Shown here piece after piece: positions 7,164 to 12,968 of a DNA stretch of 12,968 bases (position 1 is its first letter; each line of letters opens with the position of its first letter). A program made the translations under genes and the position numbers. Origin of the DNA: Candidatus Altimarinota bacterium (lineage in GTDB: Bacteria; Patescibacteriota; Gracilibacteria; UBA4473); contig JALVIB010000027.1 of the NCBI GenBank assembly GCA_027028725.1, forward strand, positions 1 through 12,968, written 5' to 3'. Below the pieces are notes generated by a model, which was given only the letters and a program-made list of their open reading frames with translations, was not told where the DNA came from and ran no database searches.

Positions 7164-8399
7164 TTATCTAAACCAAGCTGGGTGTTGAGTCAAAGGTGAA
7201 CCAAATAATTCAGAACTTCCTCCATTATCACGTGAATGAACCGTTATAACCGGGAGACGAATATCCTTAATTTCAAAGATAGTGTCTGTAGAAGAATTGT
7301 TATTCGTTTTACAACCATCTTGCACGACAGTTATATCCGTGTTTGGATAGGTTTGTTGTTCATAAGCGGTTTCAAAACCGGTATGATATCTAAATCCAAA
7401 AGCATAGTTATAGTTTCCACTGCTGTAATTGTAATGTATTACCCCATCGCAAGTTCCGACATAAGTCTGTTTCCCTTCGGTGGAAACAGATCGAATATCA
7501 TTAATCTGTTGATCGGTAAGAACTAGATCAAAAGTTCCATTCCACCATTCTGATGTATCTGCTCCAGTTCCACCATTTCTATGATTTGCATGAGGAAAAT
7601 CTGAAGCGTATTCTATCTTGGTCCATCCTCCGCCATCAGTTGTCATGTCACAATAAACTTGGAAAGCATTTGAAGTATCACCACCATCAGGATTGATCCA
7701 ATAAGTCCCATCACCAGTAGAGTATCCATCATCTAGAATTTGCTTACAGCTTTCTCCAGCAGAACTTTGACTGCTTCCATTGTTATTGGCAACAATTAAT
7801 AACCCTGCTCCATTTCCTGCCCATTGAGTATTGCTCACTCCGTTATTAGAAACGACAATATCATAAGTTGTTTCAGTTGATCCAGAAGTAACATCTATCT
7901 GAAACTCTGTTGGTGATAGAATTGTTGTCGAATTGATTGTTCCATCAAATCCAGGAATTGAAACGGTTGAAGTAGGAGTGAAATTAATTCCCGCGAAATT
8001 TATGGTTTTGGTACTAGAAGTTCCCATTAATTGGACGTCTGTAGTTGTGATATAGGGGATAGGGTTTGCTTCAACACTTCCCCAAAGGTTTTTCCCGCTT
8101 CCGTCAGCAATTAAGGCCTGTCCAGCTACTCCGGTGTTTCCATCGGAGTCAATAATTTGTGTAATTTGAAGATCTCGATTAAGAATAAATTTATTGTTCA
8201 AGATGTCATAACGCAGTTTCACTCCCAAGGCTGAACCAAATTCTAAATCCACAAAATCACTTGAAGAATCGTCCGCGTTGATAATTAAATTGTTAGCGTT
8301 GACGGCGTTTTCTTCTGTCACAAAGACAAGTTTTGCGGACGCTGAATTGATTACCAGCGTGAGTAATAAAATGAAATTAAAAATACCGCGGAATTTCAT
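7164..8399 (-). CDS. Secreted protein with a fibrinogen-like C-terminal domain
   Basis: The product has 411 residues from the ATG at 8399. The N-terminus is a signal peptide (MKFRGIFNFILLLTLVINSASA). Residues about 35-110 resemble beta-rich fibre or tail modules (GQALIADGSGKNLWGS), 115-203 resemble a TIG/IPT Ig-like domain, and 215-411 carry the fibrinogen C-terminal signature GTYWINPDGG, then FQVYCDMTTDGGGWTK, with Cys at 218, 250, 317 and 363 that could form disulfides. In other systems such domains bind glycans or proteins, so a surface binding role is plausible. I preferred 8399 to the ATG at 8438, which would add 13 residues before the signal and overlap the preceding gene by 38 nt. The start follows the upstream stop by one base, so the pair is an operon with probable translational coupling. 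Confidence 0.85.
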   Translation of the reverse strand: MKFRGIFNFILLLTLVINSASAKLVFVTEENAVNANNLIINADDSSSDFVDLEFGSALGVKLRYDILNNKFILNRDLQITQIIDSDGNTGVAGQALIADGSGKNLWGSVEANPIPYITTTDVQLMGTSSTKTINFAGINFTPTSTVSIPGFDGTINSTTILSPTEFQIDVTSGSTETTYDIVVSNNGVSNTQWAGNGAGLLIVANNNGSSQSSAGESCKQILDDGYSTGDGTYWINPDGGDTSNAFQVYCDMTTDGGGWTKIEYASDFPHANHRNGGTGADTSEWWNGTFDLVLTDQQINDIRSVSTEGKQTYVGTCDGVIHYNYSSGNYNYAFGFRYHTGFETAYEQQTYPNTDITVVQDGCKTNNNSSTDTIFEIKDIRLPVITVHSRDNGGSSELFGSPLTQHPAWFR

Positions 8400-8400
8400 T

Positions 8401-10518
8401 TTAGTTTTCAATATATTTAAAAACGATGTCTCCAACATACGATTTTAGGTCATTTCGAGAATACATCTTAATTTTTAAAACCATGGTGTCGTTGGCTTGC
8501 CAAGAAGTCGCGGGATTTAAATTTAAATCAACAGTCGCCCACGAGTTTGAATTTAGTCCAATTCCAGATCCTTGCAATTCATCAGTGTTTGAACCTTCTT
8601 TTTCTACCACAAAATCAATTTTAGAATCACTAGCCGTGCCATCAGTTTTCAAATTTATGGCTAGGGGATTTGATGAAAATTCCGCGAAATTTGCCGGTAG
8701 TGTATAACGAACAATAACATCGTAGTCTTGGAGTGTTGTTTGGTGACTATTCCATCTCAGAATATTTTTATTTTTCGCGGAAATTACCGCTGTTTCTTCA
8801 TACATTGATCCAATGTTATCAGTACCATCCCTTTTGATAATCGAGTTTGGATAACGTGGGCTAAGAACTTCTATTTTATCTTTTGGACCAATAGTTATTC
8901 CATTAATTTCTCCGCTTACCTCCAAATTTCCCGCGATATTTACATTATCATTGAATTCAAACTGATTTAGTGCACCATTCCAAGCCAGAGTCTTGCCTAA
9001 ATTAGTACCAAATCGCAAGACAAGATTGTCAGTGTTGCTAGCATTACCATCTAAATCCAGTGTAAAGGTATTACCATCAACACCGCCAATGGCATTAGCT
9101 ACAGATGCTTCAATAATACTTGACGGTAGTTTTCCTGTGGTTGGATCGATATACGGAATATCTCCCGGGTCATATCCGGTGTCGTGGAAATCTAGTTTAT
9201 CCGAATTAAAAGCGAACGGAATTGTGTCGATAATAGTTCGGTCAATTGAATTATCGTTTGGATCGAGATCAATCAGTTCATAACTAGTATCTGGATCACC
9301 AGCATTTTTAACCTCCACCTGTAAATACATATTCGTATGATCAAATAATCCCGCGAAAAATGGCTCAACCGTTCCGAGTTTTAATGAAAATTTTCCATCA
9401 ACTAAACTTTGGGTTTGAACTTCTTTCCAATTATAATAATCAGTCGCGCCGACATTAATTGCGCCACCGATAACATCACTGGCTTCAAAATCTTCATTGT
9501 CCCACAAACTAAATCGGAAAGAGTAATTTCCAGTTAGTGGGTTTCCAGTATTATCTAATAGATTGCCTTCGTAAATTAATTGTTGCGGAGTAGTTACTGG
9601 ACCAGCGGATGCATTTTCGCTGGTCACAGCAACAATCAAGAACAGGACAGGTAATAATTTTAGGAACTTCTTCCACGCGGATTTTTTCGCCACCGCCTTG
9701 CGGGGCACAGCGGGATTTTTCTTTTTTCGTTCGGCTCGCCACATGCGATAAACCAGGAAAGCCAAGCAGAAAATTAATAAAGTTAGACAAATAGTGATGA
9801 TAAATAAGGCTTTGGCAATTGAATACCACGAATCTCCCGTGAAATAATTTATTTGCACAAATTGACATTGTTTTGGGTCAGAATTTTCCGCGATAATTTC
9901 ATCAGCGGTAAATTTTAATGATAATTTCGCGGGATTTTTAATAACTTGTGAGTCATTCAATGCTAAGAAACTAATTTTTTTGGGAAAATTCTGTTTATCT
10001 TGAGCATGGTCGAAAGATTTATCTTGAGTTTTATCGAAAGACGAAATTTCTGGTTTATCAACAATTTGCGTTGTTAAGTTTTCAATAATTTCTTTCGGAG
10101 CGGAAGCGTGTTGCTGTGCTTGTTCGGCTTTGGCTAATTTTCGTTTCCGTTCAGCTGTTACACGAGCTGATCGACCAACCTTGCTCCAGTCTGCAGTTCC
10201 GGTATAAGGACTACTGCCATCAGAACCTCCACTTAAATTATTCACAACAGGAGTTCCATTGTTAGTTGGGGTTGGAGGTACAGGTGGAGTTGATGGCGGA
10301 GTATAAAATGATGTTGATTCTACTATTTGGGCAGTTGGTTTTAGTTTTGCATTTGCTTGAAAGCTCGCGGATTTTGCTTGATTGCTTTGCACAACTCGTA
10401 AATTATTCCCAGCGCCTTGTACTTGGAAGGCGCTAGTATTCCTAACTAAAATAACGCATAAAAATAGCCACAAAGCCGTCTTCAAATATTTTTTATATTT
10501 AATTTTATATTTATGCAT
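8401..10518 (-). CDS. Large envelope protein with two export signals and beta-rich C-terminal half
   Basis: The product has 705 residues. An N-terminal hydrophobic signal (15-30) leads to a Pro/Thr/Ser-rich linker (73-90), a Lys/Arg/Gln-rich helical stretch (117-140), a segment with two tandem 8-residue units SFDKTQDK/SFDHAQDK (160-175), and a clear membrane helix (233-257) followed by basic residues. A second signal-like segment follows (283-305, ending NASA), then a beta-rich region (307-705) with a fibre-like part around 490-545 (NLVLRFGTNLGKTLAW) and a possible C-terminal jelly-roll. It reads like a membrane protein fused to a separately secreted protein; an ATG at 9744 (residue 259) could start the second part alone. 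The function is not recognised. The promoter places the start codon at the transcript's first base. The gene is followed by the fibrinogen-like gene, so a cell-surface assembly is likely. Confidence 0.8.
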   Translation of the reverse strand: MHKYKIKYKKYLKTALWLFLCVILVRNTSAFQVQGAGNNLRVVQSNQAKSASFQANAKLKPTAQIVESTSFYTPPSTPPVPPTPTNNGTPVVNNLSGGSDGSSPYTGTADWSKVGRSARVTAERKRKLAKAEQAQQHASAPKEIIENLTTQIVDKPEISSFDKTQDKSFDHAQDKQNFPKKISFLALNDSQVIKNPAKLSLKFTADEIIAENSDPKQCQFVQINYFTGDSWYSIAKALFIITICLTLLIFCLAFLVYRMWRAERKKKNPAVPRKAVAKKSAWKKFLKLLPVLFLIVAVTSENASAGPVTTPQQLIYEGNLLDNTGNPLTGNYSFRFSLWDNEDFEASDVIGGAINVGATDYYNWKEVQTQSLVDGKFSLKLGTVEPFFAGLFDHTNMYLQVEVKNAGDPDTSYELIDLDPNDNSIDRTIIDTIPFAFNSDKLDFHDTGYDPGDIPYIDPTTGKLPSSIIEASVANAIGGVDGNTFTLDLDGNASNTDNLVLRFGTNLGKTLAWNGALNQFEFNDNVNIAGNLEVSGEINGITIGPKDKIEVLSPRYPNSIIKRDGTDNIGSMYEETAVISAKNKNILRWNSHQTTLQDYDVIVRYTLPANFAEFSSNPLAINLKTDGTASDSKIDFVVEKEGSNTDELQGSGIGLNSNSWATVDLNLNPATSWQANDTMVLKIKMYSRNDLKSYVGDIVFKYIEN
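9994..10041 (-). repeat. In-frame tandem repeat of a 24-bp dispersed element
   Basis: Two adjacent 24-bp units (9994-10017 and 10018-10041), differing at four positions, encode SFDHAQDK and SFDKTQDK on the minus strand. The unit contains CTTGAGCATGGTCGAAAG, which I recall as a dispersed intergenic repeat in many bacteria. Its length keeps the reading frame, as in the palindromic elements inserted in Rickettsia genes. Confidence 0.7.
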
Positions 10519-10524
10519 CAGGGT

Positions 10525-10553
10525 ATTATACCTGAAAATGCACTAAAATTCAA
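10525..10553 (-). promoter_or_regulatory. Strong sigma-70-type promoter giving a leaderless transcript
   Basis: On the minus strand, TTGAAT (10553-10548), a 17-bp spacer and a perfect TATAAT (10530-10525) are followed after only 6 nt by the ATG at 10518. Transcription normally begins about 7 nt after the -10 box, which is the A of the start codon. The surface operon would then be read from a leaderless message, and no Shine-Dalgarno sequence is present. Confidence 0.7.
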
Positions 10554-10623
10554 CTAAAATCCCGCGATTTTTTAAGAGTTTTGTTTGCAAGTAGGAGGAT
10601 TTAAAATCCCGTGAAATTAAAAC

Positions 10624-10657
10624 TCACACTCTACGATCTTGCGAGTAGCTAGTGTGA
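10624..10657. repeat. Imperfect hairpin in the gap upstream of the surface operon
   Basis: TCACACT-CTAC (10624-10634) pairs with GTAG-CT-AGTGTGA (10645-10657) around a 10-nt loop, with a two-base bulge. The 294-bp gap (10519-10812) also holds three CCCGCGAA-type words (degenerate at 10561 and 10608, exact at 10751) and a perfect palindrome at 10768. I see no small gene here. Confidence 0.45.
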
Positions 10658-10767
10658 TTTTACCCTGAGCGACAAATGTATTTTTTGAAGATTAGAAGCC
10701 GAATGGATCTTTGTTACCGAGAAATAATTAGAATTAATAAATAAAAAAATCCCGCGAAAATTTTTGT

Positions 10768-10787
10768 GGACAGGTCGCGACCTGTCC
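10768..10787. repeat. Perfect 20-bp palindrome GGACAGGTCGCGACCTGTCC
   Basis: The 20 bases read the same on both strands with no loop. From memory, this GGACAGGTCGCGACCTGTCC word with flanking CCTACA is a dispersed repeat in several bacterial groups. It lies between an exact CCCGCGAA word (10751-10758) and the 3' end of the leuS fragment. Confidence 0.8.
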
Positions 10788-10812
10788 CTACAATTAATTT
10801 TTGATTTAATGT

Positions 10813-11034
10813 CTACTTTACCACAAACCCGACAATTTTTCCCAGTACAAAAATTTCTTTTTTGATTTCACCTTCTGTCAAATATTTCGCGACATTTTCG
10901 TGTTCTTTGGCTTTAGCGATAACTGTTTCTTTATCAGCATCTTTGGCGATTTGGAAATCTCCGCGAACTTTTCCATTAACTTGTCCCGCGTAGGTGACAG
11001 TATCCTCTTCCAAAAAGTTTTCATCATAACTTGG
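10813..11034 (-). pseudogene. leuS: Stranded C-terminal fragment of leucyl-tRNA synthetase
   Basis: The frame from 11034 to the TAG at 10813-10815 gives 73 residues that match the end of bacterial LeuRS: PSYDENFLEEDTVTYAGQVN, then NGKVRG, and later EIKKEIFVLGKIVGFVVK. In LeuRS this C-terminal domain helps bind tRNA(Leu); the whole enzyme has roughly 800-900 residues, so more than nine tenths is missing. Upstream, the frame meets a TAG at 11037-11035, exactly where LeuRS usually has the Trp of a WPxYDE motif, and the next bases are a CCCGCGAA word (11041-11048). No catalytic domain is encoded nearby, since the next gene is divergent. An ORF could start at the TTG at 11013, but it has no recognisable start signals. 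This is most likely a dead duplicate or remnant, assuming an intact leuS elsewhere. Confidence 0.75.
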
Positions 11035-11062
11035 CTATTTTTCGCGGGATTTTTATTTGCAA

Positions 11063-11068
11063 TATAAT
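11063..11068 (+). promoter_or_regulatory. Candidate -10 box for the surface protein gene at 11113
   Basis: TATAAT lies 44 nt before the ATG at 11113. The -35 position (about 11040-11045) falls on the TTCGCGGG word at 11041-11048 and is not a consensus hexamer. If this is used, the leader would be about 37 nt and include the hairpin at 11081-11101. Confidence 0.4.
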
Positions 11069-11080
11069 TAAGGGATATTT

Positions 11081-11101
11081 AAAATAAGCCGTGCTTATTT
11101 T
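11081..11101 (+). promoter_or_regulatory. Perfect hairpin in the 5' leader of the surface protein gene
   Basis: AAAATAAGC (11081-11089) and GCTTATTTT (11093-11101) form a 9-bp stem with a CGT loop, followed by further T residues. It lies between the candidate -10 box and the ATG at 11113, so it could be an operator, a leader attenuator, or an mRNA stability element. The stem is mostly A-T, so it is weak as a terminator. Confidence 0.5.
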
Positions 11102-11112
11102 TTAATTTAAAC

Positions 11113-12968
11113 ATGAGTTATGAGAAAAAAACTCTCCCAAAAATTGCGAAATCCTCTATTTTAAAAATAATTTTATTTCTAGTAGTTTTTTATAGTCATA
11201 GTGTTTTTGCTGTGGGGCCAGGAGGAATTGATTCCGGATTGCAGGTTTGGTTGAAGGCTAATACTCTTACAGAAACTAATGGAGATGTTGTAAATAATTG
11301 GACAGATCAAAGTGTTAATAGTTATACGGCAACCAAAATAGGGTCTCCAGTATTTTCTGATAGTTCTGCTGAATGGATAAATTTTAATCCAACAGTTAAA
11401 TTTGATGGAAATTCTATTTTTAAAGTCAGTGGAGGACTTGCTCATGGAAATACTTATTCAGATGTTTACGCATTTCTTGTAAATAAACACAATTCAGTTA
11501 GAATTGCTCAATTTTCTTTTCTTGAAACGGGAGATGGAGGTGCAACACGAATTGGAACGCATCTGCCATGGTCTAATAGAAAACTATATTTTGATGTTGG
11601 GCCAATAGCTTCTGGTAGATTGCAAATTGCTCATACGATTAATGTTGGAGATGTTAATATTTGGGGGCTAATTTCAAATGCAAATGCTCCAGCCAAAGAA
11701 AGTATACGGAAAAATGGGGCAATTATTGGTTCTCGTAATGCAGCTAGTTCTTTTACGGGAGCAAATAAAGATTTTTTTGTTGGTGGAAATGTAGATTCAG
11801 CAGGAGATGTTGTTAGTGGGACAGAGGATAATATTGCAGAAGTGTTTATCTATTTAGACAATATGGCTAAATCAAATACTGATATACAAAAAATAGAAAG
11901 TTATTTAGCTATTAAATATGGTAGCATGTTGCCTGCTTCCTCAAATTATTTAATAAGTAGTGGTGATGTTGTATGGAATTCTGCTAGGGCAGGGAGATAT
12001 AGTCATAATGTTTTCGGTGTGGGGCGTGATATTGCTTCAGGATTGGATCAGCAAATATCACATTCAGAGAAAACAGGTGATGTTTTGACTGTTTCTACAG
12101 ATAGCAATTTTATTGATAGGAATGGATCTCATACTTCATTTTCAGATGGAGAGTTTTTGATGTTTTCTCATGATGGAGGTGGGCTGACTTCTCAAACAAC
12201 AGATCTTGACACAACTCGTTATACTGAAAGAGTTACGCAAGAATGGATGGTGAGAAATACAAATTCAGCTCCTTCGGTATATTTAAAGTTTGATGGGTTT
12301 GATAGTAGATATGTTCTTTTGACAGATTTAGATGGTGATTTTTCAACTACTGCTGATCAAACAAATTGGGGACAATTGTCGTCCAATGGAGAAATTCAGG
12401 CTTATTTTCCGGATGGGACTTATTTTACATTAGCTAAGCAGATTCCTCAAATTGAATTTATTAGTGCAAATTTTTCTTCATCAGATGAAGGAACTAATAT
12501 TACTGGTAAAATTAGGGTTGCCGGAGGGGAATTGAGTTCTAATGGAAGTGTAAATATAGTTTTGACGAATGGAACAGCGACAGGTGGAATTGATTACAAT
12601 GGTTCTCAAGTTACAGTTTCCATTCCTGCAGGAAATTATTCTACTTCAACAGAGATTCCATTTTCAATTCCTGTCATTCAGGATTCAATAGATGAGTCAA
12701 ATGAAACTATCAATTTAAGCTTTGGGACAAAGGTAGGTGTTATTGAGGCGGATGCTGATAGAGATGGTGTAAATAGAAATACAGCTATTGCAACAATTAC
12801 GGATGATGATGTAGCGGGAATAACAGTGTCAGCGATTTCTGGAGATACAACGGAGAATGGTGGAACAGCAAGTTTTACAATAAAGTTGAATACACAACCT
12901 ACGGATGATGTAGTAATAGGGTTGACAACGGATGACACAACAGAAGGGACAGTGTCACCAAATTCAGT
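11113..12968 (+). CDS. Large secreted surface protein with LamG-like and Calx-beta domains, partial
   Basis: The frame is open from the ATG at 11113 to the window end (618 complete codons), so the gene is cut at its 3' end. A signal peptide (about 17-33, ending HSVFA) is followed by a LamG/concanavalin-like domain (about 40-265, beginning GLQVWLKANT and ending near ESYLAIKYG). Then comes a region like the DUF8202 domains that follow such lectin folds (about 275-440, GDVVWNS and VFGVGRDIASGLDQ). A Calx-beta domain (about 445-567, ending ITDDD) and the start of a second one (ITVSAISGDTTENGGTASF onward) complete what is visible. Calx-beta repeats bind calcium and extend bacterial adhesins, so this is probably a very large cell-surface adhesin. 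It contains no CCCGCGAA word in 1.9 kb and its codons are strongly A/T-ending. It is divergent from the other surface genes. Confidence 0.85.
   Translation, partial: MSYEKKTLPKIAKSSILKIILFLVVFYSHSVFAVGPGGIDSGLQVWLKANTLTETNGDVVNNWTDQSVNSYTATKIGSPVFSDSSAEWINFNPTVKFDGNSIFKVSGGLAHGNTYSDVYAFLVNKHNSVRIAQFSFLETGDGGATRIGTHLPWSNRKLYFDVGPIASGRLQIAHTINVGDVNIWGLISNANAPAKESIRKNGAIIGSRNAASSFTGANKDFFVGGNVDSAGDVVSGTEDNIAEVFIYLDNMAKSNTDIQKIESYLAIKYGSMLPASSNYLISSGDVVWNSARAGRYSHNVFGVGRDIASGLDQQISHSEKTGDVLTVSTDSNFIDRNGSHTSFSDGEFLMFSHDGGGLTSQTTDLDTTRYTERVTQEWMVRNTNSAPSVYLKFDGFDSRYVLLTDLDGDFSTTADQTNWGQLSSNGEIQAYFPDGTYFTLAKQIPQIEFISANFSSSDEGTNITGKIRVAGGELSSNGSVNIVLTNGTATGGIDYNGSQVTVSIPAGNYSTSTEIPFSIPVIQDSIDESNETINLSFGTKVGVIEADADRDGVNRNTAIATITDDDVAGITVSAISGDTTENGGTASFTIKLNTQPTDDVVIGLTTDDTTEGTVSPNS

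Larger units (their letters stand above)
230..11048. repeat. Dispersed word AAATCCCGCGAAATTT, 30 exact cores
   Basis: The 8-bp core reads CCCGCGAA on the plus strand starting at 230, 300, 1274, 1397, 2611, 3136, 3749, 3839, 4379, 5573, 5675, 5996, 6805, 7990, 9350 and 10751 (16 copies). It reads as the inverse TTCGCGGG starting at 569, 670, 1152, 1601, 2521, 3000, 5734, 5808, 5848, 6131, 6949, 6989, 9926 and 11041 (14 copies). Degenerate copies occur near 4631, 6716, 8386, 8508, 8686, 8775, 8930, 10561 and 10608. Most cores sit between A and T runs. Sixteen exact copies are between genes or at a gene end, and fourteen are inside genes. There is no fixed spacing or strand bias. Confidence 0.9.

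Noticed and set aside
8400..8438. Fibrinogen-like protein starting at the ATG at 8438
   Set aside because: It would place 13 residues before a typical signal peptide and overlap the preceding gene by 38 nt; the ATG at 8399 starts the signal directly.
313..10518. Recoding of TGA as glycine (Gracilibacteria code)
   Set aside because: SecA, DUF389 and the surface proteins read through at full length with ordinary Gly codons and no in-frame TGA.
11179..11445. Minus-strand open frame opposite the LamG-like domain, and a similar one at 12678-12938
   Set aside because: The plus-strand frame is open for over 1.8 kb with a signal peptide and recognisable domains, so these are antisense shadows.

Overview
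The window looks like a chromosomal segment of an AT-rich, uncultured bacterium, most likely from the Patescibacteria (CPR). The hints are a compact run of small membrane and lipoproteins, a fibrinogen-like secreted protein, LamG/Calx-beta surface proteins, genes without clear Shine-Dalgarno sites, and several short palindromic repeat families. This placement is an inference. The long genes read without in-frame TGA codons, so the TGA=Gly code of Gracilibacteria is unlikely. No rRNA, tRNA or CRISPR array was seen.

Layout. The 3' end of an unrecognised plus-strand gene (3-242) faces a minus-strand block: a small lipoprotein (313-666), a two-helix membrane protein (681-1109), a DUF389 membrane protein (1285-2961) and secA (3145-5787). 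A 57-bp direct repeat (5804-5860 and 6945-7001, one mismatch) brackets a segment of palindromic repeats and one orphan plus-strand gene (6228-6707) with its own promoter. A minus-strand surface operon follows: a 705-residue protein with two export signals (8401-10518) and a fibrinogen-like secreted protein (7164-8399). Beyond it lie a stranded C-terminal fragment of leucyl-tRNA synthetase (10813-11034) and, divergently, a large LamG/DUF8202-like/Calx-beta surface protein (11113 to beyond the window). SecA is the export motor for secreted proteins in general; no specific link to the surface genes is shown.

The main signal is a short word, consensus AAATCCCGCGAAATTT, whose 8-bp core CCCGCGAA (or TTCGCGGG) I count 30 times, all between 230 and 11048. 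By base composition about 0.1 would be expected. It occurs between genes, directly next to five stop codons, at the edges of other repeats, at the breakpoint of the leuS fragment, and inside reading frames, usually as Phe-Ala-Gly. It resembles the HIP1 word of cyanobacteria or a DNA uptake sequence in behaviour but matches neither in sequence. It is absent from the orphan gene and from the last 1.9 kb. This may be the undescribed system in the window.
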